Below, in pieces: positions 13,201 to 28,200 of a stretch of 64,000 nt of DNA. The translations under genes were made by a program, and so were the position numbers. Location of the stretch: assembly GCF_000224145.3 (NCBI RefSeq), contig NC_020176.2:186693-250692 (forward strand), written 5' to 3'. Within the stretch, counting starts at the first letter, position 1, and every line of letters starts with the position of its first letter. Origin of the DNA: Ciona intestinalis (taxonomy: Eukaryota; Chordata; Ascidiacea; Phlebobranchia; Cionidae). A model generated the notes under the pieces. That model was not told where the DNA came from and ran no database searches. It was given only the letters and a program-made list of their open reading frames with translations.

Positions 13201-16200
13201 CTTATAGCAGGCCACACTGTAGGACATCACTCATATATAATAGAAGATGCATATATATCATAAATAAACACAAGTTCTTGGGCAAAACACCGCAAACCCA
13301 GATGATATCTTGGCTTATGGCAAAATAAAATGTCTGACCTCCTTCAGGATTATAACAACAAATACATCGGAATACTTCTTCCACACCACCAACATATACA
13401 CTTAAAAACAACTTCAACACCATCGTTCCATAAGCACGAACCTCCATTGAAGTAAGGACCCTATTGGCAGCATCTCCCGCATCCACCTCAAACTGGACCC
13501 TCTTCCCCTCCGATGTTTTGCTCTTTCCTCTCATCTTTGCTCTCACATCTCCTCGTCTAAGTCGATCCAATGTCTGGTCCAAGTGATTCTGGTGATGAAG
13601 GAACTTTATATGTAAGACATCTTTTTGAAACTTTGTTTGAAAATAAACTTTTTTTAATTTTTAAATTGTGTTAATTTTTTTATTTGTGATTTGAGTGTCT
13701 TTTAGGCAAGACACTAACCAGCAAACCCAATGATATCTCGCCACAAGGCAAACAAAACATTGCAATTGAAGGTTTTTGCCCAAGCAATGATAAAACAAGG
13801 TAATTTCATCATTCGTATGTTCATCCATATTAAAAGACAAACACACCCACAATGGTGGCACAATGTGCAAATATGTGTCATCCGAGTCACTACCAAACCA
13901 ATCTTAAACCTTGTGCTTGTGTGGGTGATTGTTCTTATGTATGACTGATAATTTGGACAACCCATTAGTACAAGTTTCCACGTACGTAACTTTGCGGGTG
14001 ATAAACTTTTTTAATTTTTTCGATATATGGCTTAAAATTTGGACAACCCATTAGTGACCACTGGGTTGGAGCAATCGCCTTTAAGTGTCTTGCCCAAGGA
14101 CACATACGCCCACAATGATTGCACAATGTGCAAATATGTGTCATTCGTGTCACTACCATCCCCACCCACCTTAAACCTCGCCCTCCAGTCATCAAACCAT
14201 CTTTGACACATCCCCCTCAACTGTGGTTTCATCGATGACGTTTCATCAAGATTCCAAACTTCCCAACTTTCCAACTCTTTGTACAAGAAGGAATGTGGAT
14301 CCTGTGATAATATGGTGGGTGGTTATATAAGGTGGAGTTTGTATTCTATAAGGGCAAGAACCTTTGAGTGAGCTAAGGTTAAGACCGAAAGGTTAAGACC
14401 TGTGTATTAGAATTACTCCAACATATGTAGTTTGGTATCGGCTGAGGAAATATTTCATTGATGACATCATAGTAACAACCTATATCAATGGCTTCACTTA
14501 CAGTAGCAAAAATTGTTGTCCTTAAAATAAACTCACTCTTAAATAGATATTTATGTTTAATTGGCCGAAAGAATCGTAGACGCTACACCTAGCAAACAAA
14601 CATAGTGCCATTTAATTAGGAGTTTTTTTCAGAAGACAGACAAATATAAAAGCATCCAGTTGAAATAGAATTATCAAGTTTATACCAGGGGAGCCAAAAG
14701 TATAGATTACATTTTATCTAGTAGCAGAAGTGCTACCGGCTCCGTGGCATAGTGGTTAGCGCGCCTGCCTGNNNNNNNNNNNNNNNNNNNNNNNNNNNNN
14801 NNNNNNNNNNNNNNNNNNNNNGTTGTCCAAATTAACAGCAATATATTAAAAAAATTTAAAAAAATCCCAAAAAAATAATCACCCACAAAATAACATACTT
14901 GGTAACTCGTAAGCTGGCACGAGGTGTTAAACCCGTGTTATAACGACTGTCGTTTTCCGGCCACGCGAGGATAAAGTAAGTTACATTCATTCATTCATTC
15001 ATGCATTCAAAATATTAGAAATACATTTCAGCCCAAACTTACTTGTAGTCCTTGTTCCACGAGAACATTTTTAATGAAATTTCTATGTCCTTGTTCCGAT
15101 TCAAGATACTGAGTTAATATTTCTATGAGAAAACCCTCGGATTCCCCGTTTACGGTTTGGTAAAGTTTCATGGCCGACCTCAAGAACAACGCTTGTGTTA
15201 TTTCCTATGGTGGGATGGGGGAATTATTTGTATTTTTATGGTTAGGAAACAACATACCAATATATTTGGTGAGAAACAAAATATAAATATTTTAAAAAAA
15301 TCCAAGTTACAGAGCAACAGGAGTTGTTATAACACGGGTGTTTAGACAAAACAAATCAGAATCTAGTTTTAGAAAAATATGTATTATGCGTTGTACAAAC
15401 AGCAAAATAGAAATAATTATTGTTTGTATTTTAATATTAATTCTTATTTGTTGATATAGAAACTTGTGTTAATAGAAACAACATTAAACCTTAGGATTTG
15501 GGGGAACAGTTGCGTTCAAGATTGAGCTGAGTGCTGCCACCAAGTGACGGTGGTCTTTTATCCCCTCTTGTTGCCATAACAACAGTAACGCATCAGCGAT
15601 TGCGCAACGATGATCCCAGTCGATAGAGATGCCTATGATGTCACAGAGGACGTTGAAGAATTGAATCGCAGTGTAAGGCTGAGTTATTCTCTGTGGAGAA
15701 ATAAATGAAACTGATTTACCCCCTTTTATAGTGTTATGTCAAATTTAGGTGGGTAAATGACAGTTATTATACCACGGGTGTTTTGTTTCATACAACTTGT
15801 GCCTGCTTACAAGTTCCCACGTATGTAACTAGTTTATCCTCAGGGCTACTACAGTCGTTATAACACAGATGTTCTGTTTCATGCCCTGGTATATGTTAAC
15901 AACTTTAGGGGGCTAATAATTATAAAAGCTTAATAATAGAAATCTTAAAAAGCCTCATTTATTTAATATAATTAAAAGAGGAAAAAAAATATTAAACACA
16001 TGCTGGAGTTTACCACGCATAATGTTGGTGTATGTGTCTTTAGACAAGTCCCTTAACGGCAATCGCCCCCCTACTAATCGGATGTCCAAAGTGTAAGTCA
16101 TACCGAAAAACAATCAGGCACAAATTTACATCTGAAGTTACCACTTCCTACAACACCTACCTGCGTTATATAATCCTTGTGCCTTGTGTACCATGGAAGT

Positions 16201-19200
16201 CCCTCAAATTGGGTTAAATAGGAAGGTGGGGGTGTTGGGGGTGGTGGGGTGGGTGGAGGTGGTGTTGGAGGGGGTGGGGTTGGCTGTTTGGGGGGTGGGG
16301 GTCGCGATACGAACTTTACGATGGGTTTGGACGGTCGGGTGGGAACTTTAACCTTCGGTTCTGTGGATAGGAGGTTGGAAGGTAAAGGTGGTGATGAGGT
16401 TTATTAAGGTACACCTCATGCTCGATGTCAAGTTATTAAATGAATGAATGTAACTTACTTTATCCTCGCATAGCCAGAAAACAACAGTCGTTATAACACG
16501 GGTGTTCATACACACCATGCTCAGTGTCGAGGTATCGAATGAATGAATGTAACTTACTTTATCCTCGCATGGCCAGAAAACGACAAACATTATAACATAG
16601 GTGTTCATACACCTCATGCTCAATGTCAAGTTAATACATGGGTGTTGCTCACCGTTTTGTGTGTATTGTTTCATATACAACATTGGTAACACCATGGGTT
16701 TTAAAACATCTCGTGCTTCCTAGGTATTTATTGCACTGTATGTTGTACACTCCAGATTCAACCTCAGAGTTATTGTAAGGTTTATATTGTTATTACGATT
16801 AAGCTGCTTCAACCCAGTGGTGACTAACGGGTTTTTCATACAGAACAACAATCACCCACAAAGTTACAAAGGTGGTAACTCGTAAGCAACATAAGATGTA
16901 TAAAACAGAACATCAGCGTTATAACGACTGTTGTTGCCCCGCCATGCGAGGTTAAATAAGTTACATACGTGATAACTTGTAAGCAGGCATGGGGTGTATG
17001 AAACAGAACACCTGTGTTATAATGACTGTTGTTTTCCGGCCACGCGAGAATAAAGTAAGTTACCTTCATTTATATTGCCATAAATACAATAACCTCACCT
17101 TGTTTAACAGGAGGGGGTGTTGGAGGTGGGGTTGGTTCCTTAGGAGGAGGGGGAGGGGTCACCATGGCTTGTCGCATCTTCTGCATCAACGCTGAAGGTT
17201 TCTTCTCGACCTTTCCCAAAGGACGATGGGTTTTCACAGTTTTGACTCCAGCTGTGATGTCATAATGGTTAGTGTCATGCAGAAATGTATGCAGTGAACT
17301 TTGACATAATTTTATGTTACATAGACTGTTTGGTTTCTTTGGTATAATAACTTTAACAATATTTTAACGTTTCAACTGCCATTTGACACGAATGGGTTGT
17401 AGCACTCCAGGTATCTAGGTATATCCTGGGTCCCATGTCATGCCCCACTGTAGGACCTTACCAACATGGAAGAGGCTGATCCCGCAACCCATAAATAAAA
17501 AAACTAACTTTTTACACCCTCCAACCATCAATTATTCCCCTTCCAACCCACCTGAAGGATCAACAATCTCATCTTCCACAAAATCTTCCCCGATCTTCTC
17601 CGAATCTTCATCCGATCCCATGAAGTACGTCTCGTCCTCTCCAACATCATCTGAAGGTGTTTTGATCCCCTGCATTCGGAACAAGGACATTAAGGTGAAA
17701 GATGATCATCAATAGAGATATATGTGTATTGAGAAAATGTGAAAAATCAATTGTTAAATTGGTGAAAATTGGCTCATTGGTAAAAATCAATGTTTTCTTA
17801 AGTTACATATTGTTACATCAAGCAAAATGCAAGATGGTTGTGATTGACTAAATAGTTGGCATAATTCATGTATGTACAACACATGCTAGGGCATGTAATG
17901 TTGGATAACAACCAAACTAAAATTGATGCTATGCTCTCTAGCCCAAAGGTATAAGTTCAAGGCCCAATGCTTCTACCATTGTAAGCTGATGTCTTCCTGG
18001 GCAAGACACTAAACGACAGATGCTCCAAGCAAGTGGTTACTAATAGGTTTTCTTGTTTAAATAGAAAGAACTTTAAAAAATTACACATTACATATTTGTG
18101 TGTGGTTTGTGAATTCTTAAATTTTGTTTAGGGTTTGTAAATGTTAAAATACAATCCTTTCTACTTGTCTGGAGTAAAGTTTTGCCCAAGATAAATATTC
18201 AACCTCAAACCTGGGAAACTAATGGGGCTAAGATGATGTCACTTCTTTTTCCTTCCTGTAAAATATTCGGCATCTAAACTCAAAATAATCTTTATTACTA
18301 CAGTATTCTGCTATTCTGTAGATAACGAACTTTATTTATTCAGCTTGACTCTGCTCTCAAAAACTTTTTGGTATGAATGGGTAGAGAACTTTTCTAAATA
18401 GAAATAGATGGCCTTATCTGTGCTGTTGTAATCTCAAAAATATTTGAGGGAGGCTCGTGTGTTTATGAAAATTGGATGCTGCTAAAACTAGAATAGCGGA
18501 AAACTGTTTAAATCTGTTCCTTTAAAGTCAAGTATATTAGATTGTGACAAATAGGCAGAAAAAAACATTAAAGTTTAAAGAATAACTTAAGGCTCTTGAT
18601 TTTCAAATAGTTCAAATAAAAAAATTAAAAATTAAGGAAAAAACAGGACTAATTCCTAACCCTCCTGTGATAAATGGCTGTGATAAAAATGAAAAAATAT
18701 AGGAAAAACTGAAGTATAACCCCAACCTCTTTCACAGCTTCCTCCACTTTCCTCATCTGCTCCAATTGTTCCTCCGTGAAGGTTGGAGGTTTCCAAACAT
18801 CCTCCTGTAGTTTCATCACTTCATCTTGTGGCCAAAGCAGTTTGATGAGGATAGAGTTTGGGATGAACCCGCATGGATTGATAATGAATTTGTTATGGCC
18901 GTAATCGGGACCTGATTCGTGGAGGTGCTGGATAGAAATAATATAAATGTTAAAGGTGCTGTATAGAAGTAACAGAAATAACATAAACTCCCCCCCAATA
19001 TAAGTTATCACACAAAGCAGATACTATGTCTTAAGAGAATATTTTTCCAAAGTAATGTACACCAGCAGTATCAATGAATACTTAGTGTTTTTAACCAAGG
19101 TATTGGCATCATAATGCACAAGAGGACAAGACAAAAATAAGCCTAATTGGCATTCAAGGCAGAAAGAAGTTTAAAAAGATGAAACAACCACGAAGCCCAA

Positions 19201-22200
19201 CATTTGCAAATGGTGGGAATAAACATCTTAATAAAATTTACACTCCAGGATGCAGCAAAGACCTTTGACTTGTTTATTCAAGGGATTTGTTTTTACACCA
19301 CAATCTTACCTTGTCTTTCTCCACCCCACCATCCAGGATATGCTTCACTGGTTTGGCAGCTTTGATTGGAGGAAAGAAACCAATCTTTGTTTCAGGTTCC
19401 CAAACTTTGGGGGCTGTGGGTAACATTAGGTTTATAAATAACTAGTTGCGTTTTTATCTGATAGTGGTCTTCAACAAAATTTATTTTGTGCACCATTTTA
19501 GACTTTCAAAATGCCGTGCAGAAACAACATATTAAGGTATTGAAATTGTTAAGTATTGTGAGAGTAATTTTTGAAAACTTTTTATCTCAGAACTAAAGAG
19601 ATTTATTTAGAGAATTATGAAGTACAAGCAAGGTTAAATATTGGAAGCATTACTTGCAACGCGCTCTAGTGGCGGGTCTGGATCGAAGTCGTCGACATCA
19701 GGAATCTGGTGAAACAAGTACAAAAGTGTGAGGTAACAATGAATGAAACTTTGTTTATTTCCCACATGACGACGCAATAACAGTCGCTATGATACGGCTG
19801 TTCTGTTTTATACACCTGTCTACGAGTTACCACCTATGTAACTTTGTGGCAAACAAGAAGTATTGAAATATTCATGTAACAATAACAACATTTATATAGT
19901 TCATAAAATAGTCAGGTTATTAACCCATATCTAAGTCACAGTTTCATGTTTGTAGGCAGTTAAAACCAAAAGTTTAACATACCATAACAACCTACAACTC
20001 TTACAACTTACCTTAACTTTCTTGGGTCGATCCCAAAACAAAGCGAGATATTTCTTAAATGCAACCGACTCCGTTCGTTTACTCGGACGACGATCCGCTC
20101 GCTTCGGTTTTAAACTTCCATCTCTGATCCTCTCGAGCTCTGCATCCCTTGCAGCATAAAGCGCGAACGCTCCAGCTCTTTCCCGCTCATCCTGGGTTAT
20201 TTGATCTTGTTCTTCATTCGTCATCGGGTCCCATCCGTAATTCATCCTAAAGTTTTATGGGATTCACAAGTTTTTTTAAACGTGTCATTTTATTAATAAC
20301 TTGGGTGAACTTGTAAAATACAGTTACACATATAGAGAATAGGTATTAAGTTATTTGAAGGTTTTGTAAAATGTTTGTAAAATCTCAAACACAATTACAT
20401 TTATATTTATCGAGCTTTAGCTGTGCTTGTTTGTATAGACACCTAACAGCAACGTAAAAACTGGTTTAAGGTTTAAAAAAATTAGTCTGGGTGTTAACAA
20501 CTGGAGTGATAGAATATCAAATGTCACCCCTGTTTTAAAAGTTGAGTGAAGTGTCTTACTCAATGACACATATACACCCACAATGGTGGCGACATCGAGC
20601 CTCGAACTTGTAACCTCCGATTATAATACAAGCAATATAACTACTGTGTTACATCACATACCTTATTGTTACATCATCACCAGATACGGGATATGTCCCC
20701 AGGTGCCCCTAATGTTATGAACCTGTAAATAAACCTAACGTTCGCTTACTTTATATACGATGACTTTGCAGTTGTCACTTTTAACGAGTCATGCTTTGAC
20801 ATTTCCCCAAGTCGTGCTTTATCGACAGGAATCGCTAACTCATGAACTGGCTCGGGGAATTCCATGCAAACCATCTTGAACAGGTAAGCCCGCGGTAGGT
20901 AGCTACTGTGCTCCACCCGGTGTACGTTTTTACCGAGCCCAATCATAAGATCTCCATGTTGGTTGCAAAAGTCGATGCTTTTCGGTTCCTCGTTCAATTT
21001 TAGAATTCTGTAGAAAACAAATTTATCTTTAACTGTGGCACACCGTGGAATCTAGAATGTAGCTTATTTATCCTCGCTTGGCGGGGCAACGACAGTTGTT
21101 GTAGCACGAGTGTGTTGTTTCATACACTTCGTGCCCGCTTACGTAATTTGTATGTTTCACACACATACAACAACAATAAAACAGCAACAAGCTTCGAACT
21201 CGTCCCCTCTAGATGGAAGGCAGAAACGCTGACAAATTCATTCGTACTTAAGCAAACCTTGGACACACTTGCCAACAATGGTGGGGGCATTGAGCCTTGA
21301 ACTCTGTATCCTCTAGTATAGAGGCAATCAGCCATTATATCGCAACCCATTCACCTGATTAACTCGTTCCCGTTCGACCAAACCTTGATCGTTCCATCTC
21401 TGCTTGCTGAAGCGAATAACTTGAGTCTCGGGCACGCCGATAATCCCGTGATCTCATCCGTGTGGTCGTCATGGGGACTGTGGTCCGATCGCTCTGTGAT
21501 TCAGCATTTATTAGGTGAGTCAGCATATCATATATACAATGAGTCAGCATACTTTAGATGAGTCCGCAATTATTAACATTGCTGTAAAATGATCTAGTCG
21601 TTTATAATTGTTGTTGCCGCCAGGTGTATTATAAGCCTAAAAGAGATCTTATGGCAATTGTTTGTTTTGCGATCAAGGTTTTTGTGCATACAGCAGGACA
21701 TTATCAGGGTTTGCTGTTAAAGTGTCTTACCCAAAGACACCTCTGGTTCAAAAGTTATGGCGACTTCATGTTAGGCTTACCTTTGGTATCGAGATCATAC
21801 ATAACAATGGTATAAGTAGCAGTTGCAAGTTGTTGGAACGCCACCGTTAGTTTCGATGCTGCGATAGTCATGTGACATGGTGTGTGAGCGCAGTAGAATG
21901 ACATCATCAAACTTAACGGTTCGTTTGCGTTCGGGAACATTTTCCAAACTTTAACGATGTTGTCTGAAGTAACATGGTATGAGTTTTATTTATTTATTTT
22001 TTTACATTAGCGAAAATAAACAACGTAGCCAAAAAGAGGATTAGCAGCAGCACAACGGTCATTAAAAAGATTTCTTGTTCCTTTCTTATTCTTTATTTGC
22101 TCTTAATATTATTATAAAAACAGAAAAATATTTGATTTTACACAGTTTTCACATTGAGAAGATAAAAGTTTCCAAACACAAAGTTGTTGAAAAACCTTTA

Positions 22201-25200
22201 AGTTTAAAATAAGAGGTGAATGGCTATTGTTTTATTTTTATTAAACAACTGATAACATCATGGGCATAGTTGTGCAATTATAAATACATAAGTGACATCA
22301 TAAACACAACAGTGACATCACCTACCTCTCCCAGCAGATATAACCCGATCATTTCTAGCGTCGGACAGAACAGATATGACACCTTTAACACCGTGGGCTT
22401 CAGTTTCAAACAGAATGTTTCCATCGTCCAAATCAAGACTCGCGATAAATCCATCTTTTCTTCCAACAAGTAAGATTGTTTTGTTTCCGTATCTGGTGAT
22501 GATGTAACAATAAGGTATGTGATGTAACACAGTAGTTATATTGCTTGTATTATAATCGGAGGTTACGAGTTCGAGGCTCGATGCCGCCACCATTGTGGGT
22601 GTAAATGTGTCATTGAGTAAGACACTTGATTAAATAAATGTAACATACTTTATCCTCGGTGGCCAGAAAAAGACGGTCGTTACAACACGGATGTTCTGTT
22701 TCATACAACTTGTGCCAGCTTACAAGTTACCATGGATGTAAGATTGTTGGTGATTACTTTTTTTGTTGTTGTTTTTTTCTTTATTTTATGTGTGGCTGAC
22801 AATTTGGACAACCAATTAGTGACCACTGAGTTAGAGCAATTGCTGTTAAGTGTCTTGCCCAAGGACACAACACCCACAATGGTAGCAACTAAGAGCCTTG
22901 AACCCATTACCTCTGGGTTAGAGGCAGGCGTGTTAACCAACTGTGCTACAGGGCCGGACTTAACTTAACAGCAATTGTTTCAACTTACTGCCATGTGAGG
23001 ATTAATAGGTTACATTCATTCAACATTGCATTACAACAATGCACATCATAATCTTACCTCGGAATTCTAGTTTTTTTCTTCCTAGCAACATTTCCTTTCT
23101 TTGATTCCTCCCATAGTTGTTTAAGTTCTGTCACATCGAGGATATATTCGTACAAACTCATACAGTTTACCTGAGAACCTGGGAATAATACAAACTTTAT
23201 TTATCTTATTTGGGGTATGGTTGCATGATTGCAACTTATTTATCCTTGCATGACAGGCATAAAACTTGAGTGTTCTGTTTCATACATCCCGTGCCTGCCT
23301 AAAAGTTACCATTTATGTACTTTTGTGGGTAAATGCTTTCTGTGTAGAGAACAATTTAGACAACCCATTAGTGACCACTGGGTTAGAGCATGTTGCTATG
23401 AAGTCTCTTGCCCATGCACACTTCAGCTACAAGCATCAGACACAAACTCTCTAGTTCTGATAAAAGGAATCTAACACTCTCACTGGCACTTAAGCTGTTA
23501 CAACACCCACCTTCTGTGAACTTCCATATTTGCTTAACAGTCACAGGATTTGTATGCGTTCTTCCCACCACCATCGCTCCCCCACGATAAGCTGCGTATA
23601 TTGTTTCCCTTGGTAAGCAATACACAGCGTCGAGTAACAATTTGTCCTCTGGGGTTTGACCACTAGCGGCACTGTTCACCCTGCTGTTGGGGTTGGATTG
23701 CAAAACTTCCACAGGAGGCACTAGAGTGGTGAGAACAGCGCCGTTTAGTGGCGATAAAAGCCGCACGGTTCCATCTTCACTTTGGCAAACTACACGATCT
23801 ACGAGCTGTGGACGTACATAGTTTAGTTGGTTATTTCCAACTCAATCCTTACTAATAATAGTAACAGATTGTGGCTTCAACTGCACAAGCAAAGATTAAA
23901 GAATAAATGAAACAAAAGGACAGAACAAAGAAACAAAACAACAGTCGTTAAAATGTGTTTAAAACCTATTTACACTTAATTAAAAAAAAGCGTGGTCACT
24001 ACACATAGTAGACCAATAACGAGCCACAGATTGTGGCTTCAACTGCACAAGCAAAGATTAAAGAATAGTTGAAATGAAAAGACAAAAGATAGAAACAACA
24101 ATCGTTAAATATGTTTACAGTTTAAAACATATTTATACTTAATTAGAAATAAAAAGCGGGGTCACTACACCTAGCAGACAAACAACAAGCCATTTATTTT
24201 TTTAGATGTTCTTAGAAAGAAAGTAATAGTGCTATGGCGATAACGTTTACATAAATAAAGTTGTTTTTTCACCTTGTTATAAGATGCTGTGTGAATGTTT
24301 TGAACAGAGTTCCTGTTGAGAAAAGTCAAATTAAAGTTCAGAATATCATAGTTAAGCCAACTTGTTCAAGCCATAATTCCTACACAATTAATTAGAATTA
24401 ATTTGTTTCAAAAAAGTAATAAATTATTCAGTACAACCCCATATTTTTTTCAAACATAACTGATTTAAATATATATAATTTTGTGGCTATCGGGTGTATT
24501 ATACCGATAAAAGAGATCTTCTGGCAATTTTAGCAAAAGGTTCAGAAACAATTTTCAAAGATCCTTTAAGATTAGAAACACTCTCCAGAAGATCTCTTTT
24601 TATTTGGCACTAAATAATTGTTTATCATCACACTGTCCATTATTACATAACAACCCTATTATTACATCACACTTACCCAATAGTAGTAAACAATTGGTGA
24701 ACATGAGTTATCGACCATAGATCGACAGCATATGATGAGAATGAATGAAGGTGGCTATGGTTGGGTGTTGTGGATAATCCAATCACTGGTTCATCCAACT
24801 TTATTCTGGGTTAGAAGTTATGGTTAGACACTTGGTCACAGGTGCCGTGTTTTGAATTTAAACAAAATTAAAATATAGTTACACTTATAGTTGTTAAACA
24901 TAGAAACTTATTGTTAAACGTGGAGAATGTAACATAAAATGTGGGGTGGAATACTGCGCATGTACAGCTGGATTTAATTATGGATACCTATATGTTTATG
25001 TGTCTAGTTTAATGTGGTTAAAAACAAAAATCCTTTTTTTATTTGCTTTACATTATTCGCATGATAAATTCTAATTTTAAAATTTAATTTTAGAAAATAG
25101 ATATGGAATGCATTGATTTAATGCCATACTATGGTGATGTCATAATATGATAATGTCATAATATGGTGATGTCATAATATGGTGATGTCATAATATGATG

Positions 25201-28200
25201 ATGTCATAACTTACAGGTCCACTTCATCGCATGTCTCCAAACTCCATACTCTAATGGTGCAATCGTATGATGATGACATAATGTATGGACCCTGTGATTT
25301 AAGATGGTTGGTATGTTGTGTGTGTTAATTTTAACATATACTAGGTTGGTCTATGCTAAAATAACAAACAGAACAGAATTTAGCGCTATTATATGGCAGT
25401 CGTAAAAAAATGGATAAAGATATAGTAGGTTGGAGTAAGATGGTGTAACAGTCCATTGATCCAACCCTGCAATCCAAAAATTACATTGGTTTAATCACTA
25501 CATATATATGCATGTCATATTGCCCACAAACCCATACTTACCTACTGTGAAAAATAGTCACCCGGGGTGTTGGAGTAATTAGACACCACATACAAAGTAG
25601 TCACTTACTTGTGGATATAAACTCAGTGAGCTTATTGGTCCATGGTGGCCGACAAACACAAGTCGTATTCCAAAGTTATCGTCCCATAATTTTACTGAAC
25701 CGTCCCGTGATCCAGTCACGATGTATTTGAGGGGGTTGAAGAATAGAATGCTGGGGGTAGAGGGGTGTAAGTTGTTTAGTAGAGCAGGGGGGGGATGTAA
25801 TGGGTTCATACACCAGGTGTTTATTTATTATGTATTTAACTTTGTGGGTGTTGATATTGAGAATAATTTTAGTTCTGTTTCATTTACCTCGTGCCCGCTT
25901 ACGAGTTACTGCATATGTAACTTTGTAAGCAATTTTTTTCTGTGTGGCCAGTGTGAACAATGAAGAGGAGCAATTCGCGACAAAACAACAGACATGATAA
26001 ACACGCTAAGGGTAAAAACTACTTGAATAAAAGTTTGGTTGCTAAACCCACAGTATAGTATAGATTAACACATAAGTTCATTCCAATACTTATTACACAA
26101 CATACCTTGTAATGTTCCTCACATGTAGATCATGTTTGTAACAAATTAATTCAGCTTTATGAAGATTGAACACCTGAAGCGTATTTGGGTTTATGGAGTG
26201 GCATGGATGTTTAACACAGCAGCAAGTTTAAGGTTAATTTTTAAATAATACCCATAAGTTATTTTGTTTAGTTCCTCAGCAACACTGGCCCTAAATACTC
26301 ACAGCAACACTGGCCACAAATACTCATGGAAACACTGGGCACAAATACTCCTGGCAACACTGGGCACAAATACTCACAGCAACACTGACCACAAATACTC
26401 ATGGCAACACTGGCCACAAACACTCACGGCAACACTACCCACAAATACTCACGGCAACACTGGTTCCACAAACAGCGTAACATCGTTGAGAATGACTCGT
26501 CGTATTTTCGAGCGTTATTTTATCGAACTCATCTTTACAAGTGAGGCCCTCCGTCACCACACGATGGGGTATCATGTATCGGTTGCCGTATCGGAAGCAC
26601 CACGTCTGTAATGAAGTCAAATTTAAAATCTAATTAAACATTTTATTTTCCTAAATGTTGTTGTTTTAACTTTAGCCAACTCTGGTTGTTTCGCCTTTTT
26701 TTAAAATGTCTCTTATGGATTCAACAAGTTAAACATGAAATATTCTAATTTCAAAACAGAAAGAATCCATATAGGATATATAGAACGAATATAGAATGGA
26801 ATATGTAATATACAAAAAGCCAACTCTGGCCTAAGTCCCAGATAGCACCCCACTCATATGGAACATACAGAGCTTAAATCTAAATTTTAATAATTCTCAC
26901 CATCACGTTTGAAGTTCCTGCTGTTACAACTTCGTTCGTGCTTTCATTATACATCATACTGTGGTGGAATTTACATTATATGAGATATACATTATGCAGT
27001 TAGTGTTGTATATTAGGTAGGTATATACATCTCCTGTATAAGACAGGTGATATAACAGTTTGTGGGTGATTTGCACAACCATAAATGAATGAATCTTAAA
27101 TATTATATCATTGGAGTTCTGTTTCATACACCTCATGCCTGCTTACGAGTTACCATGTATATAAGTTTGTTGGTGATTATTTTTTGTGTGGCTGATAATT
27201 TTGACAACCCATTAGCGCACTGGTTTGGAGCAATTATCTTATGAGTGTCATCCTAAGCTAGGTAAAATCCCTTAATTAAAAAATCACAAACTCACCAATT
27301 AATTTTATGAATCGCTTTTGTTGTCGATACGAATTCAAAGTCAGAAGTGAAAAGCTAAAAAAACAAGTTATAAACTTAACCAAGGTGTACTATGAAATAC
27401 GTAACAGACAAAACCAAGTCCCAACAAATCGTGGCCTATAACATATATTTTGCCTAAAAAGCCTTACATAGAACACAATTTGTTAAACTTGATTATTTTT
27501 GTTAGGTATTTTATTGCATTTAATCCTGACTGTTATCGTTACAAGAATTATTCCACTTCCTAAGTCTTTATAAGCATTAGGTAAAGGCCAGATTCACAGA
27601 ATTCATTACATTAGCTTAACTCAATAAACTTATATTGACAAAAAATATCTGTATTTAGTTAAAGATTTTCCAACTTTGATCTCATCCTTTTTATTGAGTG
27701 CAGCATATTGGTTTGAGTGCGGACACGTGACGATTCTCTTGATCTCCTCGCCTGTATCGATGATGTCTTTCCTTCGTCCATCCTCGTGGAAAACACGAAC
27801 AAACTGATGATCAACGGTCACAAACTCCTGCGAGGAAATATCTTCATTTAATCGGAATCTTGAATGTAATACTTGTTTATCCTCGCATGGAATGGCAATG
27901 ACAGCCGTTATAACACGGGTATTCTGTTTTATACACTTCGCGCCAGCTTACCAATTACTACAAATGTAACTCTGTTGGTGAAGGTTTTTTGCCATATCTA
28001 TGTGGTCTCCTCTCTCTGTGGTAGCTCGTAAGCGAACATGAGGTGTATGAAACAGAACACCGTGTTATAACGACTGTCGTTGCCTCACCACACAAAATAA
28101 CTAACATAACTCCCCACCGTACCTGCATAACAGAGTTATATGTGACATCCACAATTGCATCATCATGTCCAATCTTCCTTATATGATGAACCCCATGACT

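Noticed and set aside
14740..14771. tRNA-like 5' half
   Set aside because: It is the head of a SINE that continues after the N gap, not a tRNA gene.
16348..16695. 115-codon minus-strand frame in WD40 intron 23
   Set aside because: It is made of tandem SINE tails.
26264..26611. 115-codon plus-strand frame with repeated NTHSNTG
   Set aside because: It comes from the 25-bp array plus antisense of WD40 exon 6. The repeat explains it.
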